A DNA stretch of 64,000 bases from Streptomyces sp. NBC_01439 (GTDB lineage Bacteria > Actinomycetota > Actinomycetes > Streptomycetales > Streptomycetaceae). Position 1 is the stretch's first letter. Each line of letters starts with the position of its first letter. The stretch covers positions 9,349,001 through 9,413,000 of the forward strand of contig NZ_CP109487.1 in assembly GCF_036227605.1 (NCBI RefSeq). Reading direction: 5' to 3'. Both the position numbers and the translations under genes were made by a program. This document shows positions 25,690 through 34,376 of the stretch, piece by piece. A model generated the notes under the pieces. It searched no databases, had not been told where the DNA came from, and was given only the letters and a program-made list of their open reading frames with translations.

Positions 25690-26640
25690 GGCGGGGAAGC
25701 GGTCCCATGCGCGGTGCGAGCCCAGCGCCTGCGTCAGCTCCTCCACGAGCGCCGTGCTGGTTTCGCCGGTGGCGATGCCGGGGTCGTCCACTGCGATGCC
25801 GCACGTTTCGAGGAGGTGCTCGGCGCCGTTCCAGCCGCCGATGGCCTTGCCGTGCCGGTACGCCTCGGTGAGGAGCAGCAGTACGCGCGGGTCGGGGGCT
25901 TCGGGGGGCTGGGCAGTGGCGGCCTTGGCGTCGCGGGCGCCGTACGCGTCCGCGCCCGCCGCAGGCACGCCGGCCAGCAGGACGGCGTCGAATTCGACGG
26001 AGCGGGTGGGGGCGAAGGTCCGCTGAACGGTGATCGGGTCGCCGATACCGTCGAGGGTGCCGCCGGTCGGGGCAAGCGGCTCGGTGGCCGGGGGGCCGGC
26101 AGACCGAGGCCGGTGGCGACCTGTTCGCACAGCTCCGTGTCGATGTTCGCGAGGACCTGGAGGGTGCGTTCCTTGATGGCCTGCTCGTAGCACTCGTTCA
26201 GTTCGAAGGTGTAGGCCGCGACGATGTGCTCGCGTTCGGGCGGCGTCATGCTCGGCCAGAACAGCCGCGGCTGGGTGAAGTGGTCCGAGAACGAGGCCGG
26301 TACCTCGCGGACCTTGCTCGCCGCCGGAATCTTCACCGGCGTTTCGATGAAGGCGCTCATGTCGGCTCCGGCGAGGACGGGGCAGCCGCCGTCGAGGCTG
26401 TTTGGGTGGTAGGGGGCGACGCCGGTGTGGACGGCGGTCTGGTGCATGCCGTCGCGGAGCATGTCGTTGACGGGGGCGTGCGGCCTGTTGATGGGGATCT
26501 GGCCGAAGTTGGGGCCACCGAGCCGGCTGATCTGTGTGTCGAGGTAGGAGAAGAGCCGACCGGCGAGCAGCGGGTCGTCGGTGTTTGGCGCGTAACCGGG
26601 TCGGAAAGGCCGGGTGCTTTCTGGGACGACATTCGCTTCT
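25690..26640 (-). pseudogene. large-subunit (KatE/HPII-type) catalase, 5'-truncated and frameshifted
   Basis: The minus frame begins abruptly at NVVPESTRPFRPGY near 26632. It runs through LLAGRLFSYLDTQISRLGGP, NFGQIPINRPHAPVNDMLRD, VAPYHPNSLDGGCPVLAGAD and CEQVATGLGLPAP. At the six-G run 26090-26095 the frame changes and the C-terminal flavodoxin-like domain follows (VQRTFAPTRSVEFDAVLLAG, VLLLLTEAYRHGKAIGGWNG, LGSHRAWDRFPA). The N-terminal half with the distal His and Asn is gone, so no activity is expected. Confidence 0.78.
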
Positions 26641-26673
26641 CCGGTCTCCGTGGCGCGCAGGGTGAGCTGTGGG

Positions 26674-26985
26674 TCAGCTCGCCGGGAAGGGGGCGGCCTT
26701 GAGGCGGCGGGCGAGGTGGGCGGTGTTGGCGGCGAGGGTCTTGGTCGTTGCTGCCGCCTTCTGGGGGGTCTTGTCGAGGTCCTGGTAGTCGGTGCCCTGC
26801 ATGGCTTCGCCGACCCAGTAGGTGACGGCGTTCGGGGCGAGCGAGAAGCCGACGTCGTTGAGGCCCTGGAAGAGATCGGCGCTGACTTTGACCCGGATGT
26901 CGCCGGGGTGCTCGATCTTCGCGTCGGGGACGTCCTTCACCGTCACCGTCTGCGGTCCTTCGTACACTGCCGCTTTCATTGTCAT
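26674..26985 (-). pseudogene. chimera: zinc-dehydrogenase N-terminus fused to flavodoxin-like C-terminus
   Basis: ATG 26985 opens MKAAVYEGPQTVTVKDVPDA and IEHPGDIRVKV, the first strands of zinc-dependent (formaldehyde-type) dehydrogenases. It then switches to ALAPNAVTYWVGEAM-like sequence (SLAPNAVTYWVGEAMQGTDY) and TTKTLAANTAHLARRLK, the C-terminus of NADPH-dependent FMN-reductase/flavodoxin proteins. The 103-residue frame is unbroken. Neither half could fold as in its parent; it marks a deletion junction near 26890. Confidence 0.72.
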
Positions 26986-27182
26986 TCCTTGCCGACGCCA
27001 CGATTCACCGGCCTGTCCACGGCGGGTGGTGGCGCCTTTGGGGGTGTTGGCGCGGTCGGTCCTAAAGGCGACCCGATCGCGGGGCGGCGTTCGGCTGCCT
27101 CGGCGGCTGACGCCTCTCTTGCCGCGCCTACCCCGCCCCGCGCTTACGTCACACCACACGGGCCGTGTGGAATCGAGGGTCC

Positions 27183-28334
27183 TCAGGTCCTGGCGAGGTT
27201 CTGCCGGCCCGATCGGAGATCGGCCAGGAGGCGGCCGGCATCCGTGAGGAGCGTGCCCTGCAAGGCGTGTACGGTCGGAGAGGCTTCACAGGTGGTCCGT
27301 TCCTGCTGTTGCACCTGGTCGAGTCCTACGGCTGCTTCGTCGATCTTCGCGTCGAGGAGGTTCGGAACAGTGGCGGCCGCCCGGCCGATATCCCCCATCG
27401 CGGTGGCGACCGCGCGTAGGACAGCGCTGCAGCGGGGCCGGAAAGTGGCCGTGAGGTTCCCGAGTTCCCCGCTGTCGAGGGCGTAGTCCAGGGTCCGGGT
27501 CATGGAGCGCAGGTGGTCCATGCTGCGTTCGGCGACAGTGATTGCTTACCGGGCGCGGGGGAGGGCCTCGCCGGAGCCGCTGACGGTTCGGCGCGGGTTC
27601 ATGCGGCCGTTTTCGATCTCGGCTTCGATGGTGTGGCGGATGCGCTCGCACTCGGCGGACAGCCTGCGCCAGTCGCGGCGCCACTGACGCAGCCGATCCC
27701 GGTCGGGAGCCTCCGCTTCGAGGGTGTCGGCGAGGTCGTTGAGGCGCTGGGTCATGGCGACGTAGAGAGCGGTGACGGCTTGTTGCTGATGGCCGGTGTG
27801 CCGGGCGGGAGCAGGGACGAGGTGGGCGGCGAGGCCGTAGAGCGCGCCGATGCCGACGGACGCGACCAGGTGGCCGATGTAGTCGATCTGTCCTTGGCCG
27901 GAGGAGAACGCGAAGAAGCTGACGATGGCGACCGGGGTGCCCTGCCGGCCGAGGTGCCGGATCCTGCCGATGCAGAGCGCGATCAGGGTGAGGAGGCCGA
28001 ACGTCCAGCCGTGGATGCCGGCGACGGCCGCCAGGGTGGCGGCGAGCGTGGCTCCCGCTGTCATCGCCAGCACGTACTGGAGGCAGTCGCGAACCGAGCG
28101 GTCCACGGTCGCCTGGAGTGACACCAGCGCGGTGAACGGCGCGAACGTCGCGACCGACGGTGGCAGCAGGTAGCGGGCCAGCACCCAGGCCGCCATCGCC
28201 GCGATCACGGTCTCGGCACCGAGCAGTACCTCGTCACGCTCGCTCCCGGCTCCCCGCACAGCGCGGCGTAGACAGTCGGCCCGCTCTGTGGCCGCCGACG
28301 GGATCCTTCGCGGCGCATCCACCCATCTGGGCAA
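27183..28334 (-). pseudogene. FUSC/aromatic acid exporter-family membrane protein with in-frame stop
   Basis: The frame from 28334 encodes a membrane domain (LLGAETVIAAMAAWVLARYL, LVSLQATVDRSVRDCLQYVL, LLTLIALCIGRIRHLGRQGT) and a helical cytoplasmic part (RLRQWRRDWRRLSAECERIR). It ends at TAA 27548-27546. The same frame continues as ITVAERSMDHLRSMTRTLDY to 27183, the expected C-terminal helices. A single nonsense change splits a protein of about 383 residues. The start at 28334 is uncertain. The family exports aromatic acids or similar compounds. Confidence 0.75.
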
Positions 28335-28484
28335 GATCGACCACCTCCGGCATCGGTCTGCCCCGCCGACCTGCGCTCAATGCTCGGTCCACGTCACAAG
28401 GGACCCTTCGCGCAGTCTCGGAGTGAACTCGGGCCCCTTCTGGTCGTGCTCGATGTCGGCGCGATCGTGTGCGACCTCCCGGGC

Positions 28485-28880
28485 CTACCAAGGGGAGTGG
28501 GCGTAGATGGTTTTGCCGCCCTCGGGGGTGGGTTCGATGTGGACGTGGGTGGTGAGATTGTTGATCAGCAGCCATCCCCAGCCGCCGGTTCCGTCCGTGT
28601 GGGGCGGCCGGGGCTGGGGCCTGCAGGGGCTGGTGTCGGTGACACAGATCTCGAGGTGATCTCCGTGCAGCTCCAGGTGGAGGGCGCAGGGTCCCCCGGT
28701 GTAGCGGAGGGCGTTGGTGACGAGCTCGGTGACGACCAGGAGGACGCTGTCGGCGTTCGAGGCATGGGCAGGGGGTCTGACCTGGGCGGCGCGGTGGAGG
28801 AAGGCGCGAGCGGCGTCGCGTGCGGCTGTCGCGGGCTGACCGGTGCGGGGCACGGGCTGATTGAGGACGGGTGCGCCCAT
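28485..28880 (-). CDS. RsbW-like ATP-binding (HATPase) regulatory protein
   Basis: A 131-residue protein from ATG 28880. The order is the anti-sigma ATPase fold: ATAARDAARAFLHRAAQVRP, N-box VLLVVTELVTNALRYTGGPC, D-box ICVTDTSPCRPQPRPP, then GGWGWLLINNLTTHVHIEPT and GGKTIYAHSPW. The G-box has Gly-Trp-Gly-Trp, as in many Streptomyces members. Third protein of this type in the window. It stands just upstream of the broken FUSC gene on the same strand. Confidence 0.88.
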   Translation of the reverse strand: MGAPVLNQPVPRTGQPATAARDAARAFLHRAAQVRPPAHASNADSVLLVVTELVTNALRYTGGPCALHLELHGDHLEICVTDTSPCRPQPRPPHTDGTGGWGWLLINNLTTHVHIEPTPEGGKTIYAHSPW

Positions 28881-29163
28881 TGAGACCTCCTTCCGCTGGT
28901 GGACCTACACAGCGGCTGCCCTCTCTACGGCGAAAAACCCGCTCTGTCCCCATGTGGTCGGTTCCGTGGAGAACGTTGCAGTGGCCCTCCGCCAACTTGA
29001 AGTCGCAGATCAAAGGGCTGGTGTGACGGGCTCTCGGGGTGCTCACGCTGGTCGTGGGCGGCAGCCTGAGGAGTAGATCGTCCGTCAGTCGATGCAGGTC
29101 GATGCCACCGTTGGCTTCGGGCAAGGACACAGGGTTCCGGGTTGCCATGGCTGACGCCTGGGG
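28881..29163. other. no secure gene
   Basis: A minus frame from 29148 (LPEANGGIDLHRLTDDLLLR, FKLAEGHCNVLHGTDHMG) looks partly protein-like but has no family and runs antisense-like into the ATPase gene. Probably upstream region of the ATPase gene. Confidence 0.35.
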
Positions 29164-29185
29164 CGCGCCTGCCCGGGCAGGCGCG
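29164..29185. repeat. 22-bp perfect palindrome
   Basis: CGCGCCTGCCC followed by its exact reverse complement. It lies just beyond a second hairpin downstream of the minus-strand gene 29260-29457 and may add to termination. Confidence 0.55.
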
Positions 29186-29195
29186 ACGGCATGAC

Positions 29196-29235
29196 AGAGC
29201 CCCGGCCGGGTGACTACGGGCCCAGCCGGGGCTCT
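29196..29235 (-). terminator. hairpin after the minus-strand gene at 29260
   Basis: AGAGCCCCGGC and GCCGGGGCTCT form an 11-bp perfect stem about 25 bases past the stop of the minus gene. Confidence 0.75.
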
Positions 29236-29259
29236 GCGTGCGTGGGGTACCGCTTGCGC

Positions 29260-29457
29260 TCAGACGCCCTCGTCGCGCTCGCGCTCGCCCTGGAGCGGGT
29301 CTTCCTCGCGGCGCCGCCTGTTCTCGTCGGGGCGCTGGCCGCCGCGGGAGGGAGTGCCGGGCTCGGGGTGGGCCGGGTCCTGACCGGGTCGCTGCAGGCG
29401 CTGCTGCTCCTCGCGGCCCTTGCCCGGCTCCTGGCGCTTGTCCTGCTGACGGCCCAT
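29260..29457 (-). CDS. small hydrophilic hypothetical protein
   Basis: A 65-residue protein from ATG 29457 after GGGAGTCG. Extremely polar (GRQQDKRQEPGKGREEQQRL, RRRREEDPLQGERERDEGV) and probably disordered. The strong hairpin after its stop supports a transcribed unit. Similar short Gln/Arg/Glu proteins occur in Streptomyces without known function. Confidence 0.55.
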   Translation of the reverse strand: MGRQQDKRQEPGKGREEQQRLQRPGQDPAHPEPGTPSRGGQRPDENRRRREEDPLQGERERDEGV

Positions 29458-29664
29458 GACGGCGACTCCCTTGATGCGTGCGGATGCTGATTTCTCGCGT
29501 CCATGCTGACACGAGCCATCGCAGTGCGCACATCTTTGACTACACATTGTGACCCAAGGGGGGGTGGTGTCCGGGGGATGGGGATGTCGTCGGCATGTGG
29601 GCCACAGGGCTGGTGCCGAAGATGAGCGCAACCCACCCGCCCGCGCCGTCAGGAGTCGATTGCC

Positions 29665-29758
29665 ATGCTGGAGCGCACACTGCGCAAGGACCACACCGAG
29701 GTCACCTTCATCCTGCCCGCAGACATCCCGCCCGGGGACGTCAGCGTGGTCGGTGACC
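29665..29758 (+). pseudogene. 5' fragment of a CBM48 (isoamylase N-terminal) protein
   Basis: ATG 29665 opens MLERTLRKDHTEVTFILPAD, then PPGDVSVVGD, matching the first 31 residues of the intact gene at 37802-38077. At the next conserved position (FNHW) the sequence becomes RRHYPRC and homology ends. The remainder is replaced by the 3' part of a convergent gene. Confidence 0.7.
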
Positions 29759-29759
29759 G

Positions 29760-30052
29760 TCGTCACTACCCCAGGTGCGGCGCTTGCGCAGGTACAGCAG
29801 GGCTGCCATGTCCGCGACGGCCGCGAGGTCGGCCAGCAGGGTGCGGATGCAGGTCTCGTCACCGTCACGGGCCGCCCCCACGATGTGCTCGACCGTCTCC
29901 CCGGCCCAGGGATCGATGCCTGCCGGACCCGCGGGCCCGCCTCCTTCGCGCCGGCCCACGTGGACGCGCCGACCGTGATCCAGTTCTTCGATCTGACCGA
30001 AGCGGGCCCGCTCGGACTCGGGCGCGCTGCGGTCTGAACGCTGCAAGGACAC
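29760..30052 (-). pseudogene. hypothetical protein, 3' end joined to the CBM48 fragment
   Basis: The minus frame from about GTG 30052 carries FGQIEELDHGRRVHVGRREG, DPWAGETVEHIVGAARDGDE and TLLADLAAVADMAALLYLRK, typical of short Streptomyces proteins of unknown function. After LRKR it runs into antisense of the CBM48 fragment and stops at 29741. The two genes are joined tail to tail, like the pair at 17150. Confidence 0.5.
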
Positions 30053-30704
30053 GATCCGCCAGCCCCGGAGCGCTGCGCCGGTGATGGAATGGCACCCCGC
30101 AGGAGCGGTGGGCAGGCAGTCATGGCCGCGACGGCCGGTGACTCCCGAACTCATCGGCATTGATCTTGAGGGCCCCGGTGGGGGCGGGGTCCCGCGTGTG
30201 GGGGGATGCGGGCCGGGGATGGTGCGCGGCTTCGACCGCGGCGGTTGCCGGTTGAGCGCGGTTGGGGCGTGCGAGCGTCAACGGTGTCTGCGTGGTGCGC
30301 GTGCCGGGTTGCTGCCGTCGGATCCGCGGCCCGGGGGCGGCGGTATGAGCGCCGACACCGAGGGCTTGCCGGACGGTCCCGCATCTCCGGCCGGGGAGGT
30401 GGTCGGGATGCGGGGTGTCCGGGTGCCGTACGGATCCGGGCGGCAGCCCGTCGTGCGGGCGGGCCTGCCGCATGACGCCAGGGGGAAGGGCGCCATGCGG
30501 TGGGGCCCGCTCTGGAAGCGCCCCACCCGCGAGGTGTTCGCTTCCGGTACCCACGCGTCTAACCCGGCCGCTCTCCCCCAAACGCCATCCCCTCCCACAG
30601 TTCTGAGAGGACGTCAAAGGCCGCTGCGCTCTCGCGATACGCGAATGCAGCTACGGGGGTGAGCTCCGGATGCCGTACGGGGCGGCCCGCCCCACTCTGG
30701 ATGC
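30053..30704. other. no supported gene
   Basis: About 650 bases with Pro/Arg/Gly-rich open frames on both strands and no recognised domain. Confidence 0.45.
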
Positions 30705-30929
30705 ATGGCGGACCAGACGGAGATCGTGATCCATCCCGTATCGCCGCAGGGCGGGCGCAAGGTCACCGTTCACGCGCTGGGCGTGGACGCGGACCTCGGC
30801 CGGGCATTCACACCCGGGGACGTATCGGAGTTCCTGAGCCGGGCCGGGCTGGAGGATGTGGACCTGTCCGAGGACGGGCCGATCCGATGGGAGGGGGGCG
30901 GCCCCGAGGTGTGGACCAGCGACACCTGA
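30705..30929 (+). CDS. conserved small hypothetical protein
   Basis: A 74-residue protein from ATG 30705: EIVIHPVSPQGGRKVTVHAL, DVSEFLSRAGLEDVDLSEDG and the end PIRWEGGGPEVW. This pattern recurs in Streptomyces proteins of unknown function. Likely cytoplasmic and compact; monocistronic. Confidence 0.7.
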   Translation: MADQTEIVIHPVSPQGGRKVTVHALGVDADLGRAFTPGDVSEFLSRAGLEDVDLSEDGPIRWEGGGPEVWTSDT

Positions 30930-31288
30930 AGCAGCCGGGCCCCCCAGCTCGGAAGCCGCTCACCCGCCAGCCGGACGGGATCGACGGGTCGAACTGGTAG
31001 CTGGTGGGGGCAGGGCCGTGTTCCTGGCCCCGGACACCCCTGGGAGGGGGCCCGCCTCGCGCCGCGTGGGGCAGTCCCGACGCTCTTGACGTGGTATTGG
31101 TCCGCCCGGAGACAGCGGCGGAGATCAGCGTGCCTTCCGTTAATGTCCCACGGTCCCTCGCGGCTCCCCCCGGGCGGTGAGATGACCTTTGGCGGCCCGG
31201 CTCGTTGGTTGTGCGGATGCCTTCAGAGCAGACGAATCCGCAACGAGCCGGCGACCGAGACGACCCATGTGCGGACTCGTCTCAGCCA

Positions 31289-31581
31289 ATGGCCGCTGTG
31301 GAGAGCAGTGAGATTTTGATCGACCAGATCGTCCGGGCAGTCAGGACTGCTGACGAGCCAGCCGTGTACGAGCGCGGCCTGCTGGGCGAAGCAGGCAACC
31401 TCCTGCACGCGGGCGCGTCCCTGCGCGGCGATACCGAGGCGTTCACCGGCCACCTGACGCCGCCCGTACGACCACCTCGGCCCCGGCCGCCACCGCACGC
31501 CTCACCGAACTGGCCGGCGGCTTCTCCGGAACCCGCAGAGCAGCGGGCGCCTTCCCCGCGGTGCGCTTCGGCAAGGGCTGA
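31289..31581 (+). pseudogene. possible 97-residue protein, frameshifted
   Basis: ATG 31289 opens MAAVESSEILIDQIVRAVRT, then GLLGEAGNLLHAGASLRGDT and EAFTGHL. Near 31456 the sensible sequence moves frame to AARTTTSAPAATARLTELAG and FPAVRFGKG with TGA at 31579. Adding one base gives 97 coherent residues. No family recognised; the assignment rests on composition and frame continuity only. Confidence 0.38.
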
Positions 31582-31792
31582 GTGCAGGCCAGGAGATCTG
31601 CGCCCTCGCAATGAGGAGGTCGTCGCACGGGCCCCGGTCGAGACCGCCCGGGGGCGGTCGCCGGGGCGACGACCCGCTCGGCGACATCGAGGAGCCAGCG
31701 CAGGCATCCGCGGATCGGGGTGTGCAACATCCGGTCGGCGATCGCCGACGACAGAGCACTCATCCGCAACTCGTGGACGCGACCGGAACGTC

Positions 31793-32395
31793 CTAGCTGG
31801 CGCGGCGGGCTTTGTGGGGGGACACCTGGAGTCGGGCCCTTGCGGGAAGGGGGCGGCCGAGGGACTGGCGGGCCTGGTCCAGCGGTCCGTCGCAGAGGTC
31901 TGCCAGGACGGTGGCGGGGTCGCTGTCGGGGGCAAGGGTGAGGTCGAGGTGGGCCTCCGGGTGGCGGGAGGAGCCGGCCATCCGTGCGTGAGCCTCGTGG
32001 ACGCCTGTCAGGTGGCGGGTGTCCGCCGCCAGAGCGTCGCTGAGGGCGTGCTCGCGCAGTTCCACGCCGTCCACGGCGGTGGGGGCACCAACGGGGAGAT
32101 TCCCGGGGTGTGTACGGCGGAGTTGCGCCAGGAGCCACCACAGGGCGAGCAGGGTGATGAGGGCCAAGGCGGCGATGACCGCAGGCCACCACCAGTCTTG
32201 ATCTGTCCAACGGGTGCGGTCGGTGTCGTCCAGCGGCACACCGTACGGGTCGGTCAGCGGCCAGCCGTCGGGAGGAGCCACCTGCCAGCGCTGGTACAGG
32301 TTGAATCCGCCCGCCAGGACCAGGATGCCTGCGCCGAGCAGGACGATGCCCGTCAGCGCCAGCAGGACTCGGTTGATCACGGCTTTCCTCTTCAT
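31793..32395 (-). CDS. amaP: AmaP-type membrane anchor for Asp23
   Basis: A 200-residue protein from ATG 32395. Two membrane helices, VLLALTGIVLLGAGILVLAG and WPAVIAALALITLLALWWLL, flank an external loop. The cytoplasmic tail has AVDGVELREHALSDALAADT and the DLTLAPDSDPATVLADLCDG-type alkaline-shock anchor region. In Firmicutes AmaP recruits Asp23 to the membrane. It is the last gene of the five-gene minus operon that holds two Asp23 genes, which fits that role. Confidence 0.85.
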   Translation of the reverse strand: MKRKAVINRVLLALTGIVLLGAGILVLAGGFNLYQRWQVAPPDGWPLTDPYGVPLDDTDRTRWTDQDWWWPAVIAALALITLLALWWLLAQLRRTHPGNLPVGAPTAVDGVELREHALSDALAADTRHLTGVHEAHARMAGSSRHPEAHLDLTLAPDSDPATVLADLCDGPLDQARQSLGRPLPARARLQVSPHKARRAS

Positions 32396-32420
32396 GGCAT
32401 CCGTTCCCGTCTCCGTCGGC

Positions 32421-33062
32421 TCATTTCCGGCGTGGGCGTACACGAACGCCAAGCCGAGCGGGGTGAGCGAGGGCGAGTCGGTCGAGTTCCTGCTGCAGGG
32501 CGAGTACGAGGTCGGCCCTGACGTCGTCAGGGGCACGGAAACGCACATCCGCGCGGGCCCTGACGCGGTTCCTGCGGACCCGGATCCTGGCGGCGCTGAC
32601 GCCGGGGACGCGCATGGCGGCGTCCCGCAGAAGGAGTCCTGCCGCGTCGCGGTCGAGGACGGCGTGTATCTGTGTGTCGGGGGTTTTGAGGGGGAGTCGG
32701 TGACGCAGGCCCGGGGTGACGGCGAGGACGATCAGGCACAGGCCGAGGACGGAGATGGCGGCGGCACAGGCCTGCACCCACGGGTCGTCCAGGGGACGTT
32801 GGGCCAGTTCGTCGGCCAGGCGCGTACGCCAGGCGGCAGCTTGCTGTCCGGCGCGGACCGCGGCGACATCGAACAGGAGGATCGCGGCTGCGGCACCGAC
32901 GACCAGCGCTGTCAGCGCCGAGGGGATCCGACGGGCGGACCACGGGCGTGGGGTTCTCGGCTGCGAGCGGTGCCCCGCTGGCTCCTTGTCCTGCCGCCCG
33001 GTGCGGGCGGTGGTCACGGCGGACTGCTTCGTTTCAGTCGGGGGAGCTTGCTGCCGTTTCAT
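32421..33062 (-). CDS. DUF6286-family membrane protein
   Basis: A 213-residue protein. A basic 45-residue head precedes helix ALTALVVGAAAAILLFDVAA, a loop (RPLDDPWVQACAAAISVLGL) and a second helix. The C-terminal domain (IHAVLDRDAAGLLLRDAAMR, RVRRNRVRARADVRF) is AmaP-like. DUF6286 proteins accompany Asp23 genes across Streptomyces. It sits between amaP and the first Asp23 gene; a membrane partner in envelope stress is inferred. Confidence 0.82.
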   Translation of the reverse strand: MKRQQAPPTETKQSAVTTARTGRQDKEPAGHRSQPRTPRPWSARRIPSALTALVVGAAAAILLFDVAAVRAGQQAAAWRTRLADELAQRPLDDPWVQACAAAISVLGLCLIVLAVTPGLRHRLPLKTPDTQIHAVLDRDAAGLLLRDAAMRVPGVSAARIRVRRNRVRARADVRFRAPDDVRADLVLALQQELDRLALAHPARLGVRVRPRRK

Positions 33063-33095
33063 CTCTCTCCCTTCCTGATGTGAAAGCGGTTCGGC

Positions 33096-33491
33096 TCATC
33101 GCACGCGTCGGTGCTCCAGACCGCCGGGGGGAACCAGGTGCTCGATGGCGAGGGTGACTTCAGTGACGCGCATCCCGGTCAAGTGGGTCACCCTCTCGCT
33201 GACGTAGTGCTGTATCTGGCGTGAGGCACCGGCGAGGTCTGCCGGGTAGGGCAGATCCAGGGTCAGTCCTACCCGCACTGTGCCGGCGCCCGCTTTGGCA
33301 GAGGCGTGGGGAGGGGCCAGTCTCGTGTGCCCGGCACGACGTTCCGTGGAGAGGGCCAGCGCTTCGAGGGCAGCGCGTGCCGCGATGCGAGCCAGCACTT
33401 TCTCCGGAATCGTTGTGGCGCCGCGTTCGGCCGCCGTCAGAGCCGGGGCTGCTGCGGCCCCCTTTGGGGCAGCGGCAGGCTGCGAGGTCAC
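33096..33491 (-). CDS. Asp23/Gls24-family envelope stress protein
   Basis: A 131-residue protein from GTG 33491, overlapping the small membrane gene stop (GTGA). It shows the family's GATTIPEKVLARIAARAALE, GTVRVGLTLDLPYPADLAGA and YVSERVTHLTGMRVTEVTLA, a helix-strand repeat typical of Asp23. Cytoplasmic and probably membrane-recruited by AmaP. Part of the operon 34209 to 31793. Confidence 0.88.
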   Translation of the reverse strand: MTSQPAAAPKGAAAAPALTAAERGATTIPEKVLARIAARAALEALALSTERRAGHTRLAPPHASAKAGAGTVRVGLTLDLPYPADLAGASRQIQHYVSERVTHLTGMRVTEVTLAIEHLVPPGGLEHRRVR

Positions 33492-33667
33492 TTCCCGTCC
33501 CGGGAACGTGTGAAGTCGGACAGGACGAGGTCACCCTGCACCATGCGGCCGAGCAACAGGCCCAGGAGGCCCAGGAAAGCCACGAGCAGGAAGGCCCAGA
33601 ATCCGCCGAAGAATGCGGCGAATCCCAAAGCCATGCCGGCCAGCAGGCCTACGGTTGCTGCGCTCAT
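33488..33667 (-). CDS. small membrane protein of the Asp23 operon
   Basis: A 59-residue protein from ATG 33667 after GAAGGAAG. One long hydrophobic region (VGLLAGMALGFAAFFGGFWA, FLLVAFLGLLGLLLGRMV) makes two helices, then DLVLSDFTRSRDGK. The equivalent slot in other Asp23 operons holds DUF2273-like small membrane proteins. Its stop overlaps the next Asp23 start. Confidence 0.8.
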   Translation of the reverse strand: MSAATVGLLAGMALGFAAFFGGFWAFLLVAFLGLLGLLLGRMVQGDLVLSDFTRSRDGK

Positions 33668-33732
33668 CTTCCTTCACCTGCATTTCGGGTCGGTTTGCGT
33701 GGCCCGGGCGAGGCGCCGGGACCCGCGTTGGG

Positions 33733-34209
33733 TCACTGCACGCGGCTTTCTCCGTCCTCTTCGTCCTCTTCGTAGGGCAGGTGGACGTCGTCGACGGTGA
33801 GGTTCACCTCGACGACCTCGAGGCCGGTCATACGCTCCACGGCGGTGATGACGCTGGTGCGGACATCGGCAGCGATGTCAACGATGGACGCGCCGTACTC
33901 CACGACCACGTCGAGATCGATGGCGGCCTGCCGTTCGCCCACCTCGACCTTCACGCCGCGGGTCACGCTGGGACGGCCACCCGGGACCTTGTCCGTCACC
34001 GCTCCCACCTTGCGGGCCATTCCGGATCCGAGGCTGTGGATACCCGGCACCTCGCGGGTGGCCATTCCCGCGATCTTCTCGACGACGCTGTCGGCGATCG
34101 TCGTCCGGCCCCGCGCCTCAGGTGCCGTCCCACCGCCCTCGCCCTGGCCCGGCACAGCCATGCCCGAGGGGCGCGGCTGGTCCGCGCTGGGGTTGCTGAT
34201 GTCCGACAT
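33733..34209 (-). CDS. Asp23/Gls24-family envelope stress protein, first in operon
   Basis: A 158-residue protein from ATG 34209 with GGGGAGG upstream. A 35-residue disordered head precedes TTIADSVVEKIAGMATREVP, GIHSLGSGMARKVGAVTDKV, VEVGERQAAIDLDVVVEYGA and VEVNLTVDDVHLP, the complete Asp23 domain. It is divergent from the ECF sigma gene across about 170 bases, so that sigma factor may control this operon. Confidence 0.93.
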   Translation of the reverse strand: MSDISNPSADQPRPSGMAVPGQGEGGGTAPEARGRTTIADSVVEKIAGMATREVPGIHSLGSGMARKVGAVTDKVPGGRPSVTRGVKVEVGERQAAIDLDVVVEYGASIVDIAADVRTSVITAVERMTGLEVVEVNLTVDDVHLPYEEDEEDGESRVQ

Positions 34210-34376
34210 GAGGACCTCCCCTGGGTGTCGATGGCGAAGCGCCGGTATGGCGCCCTCACCCCTTTAGACACCTCGAACGGACATTCCTCACCCGGCTCGG
34301 ACGAAGTGAACCGAATACCATCGAAATGTGCGTACGCATGCCGCAATAGGAGTCCTCGGCAGAAAGCGAGCGGCGG

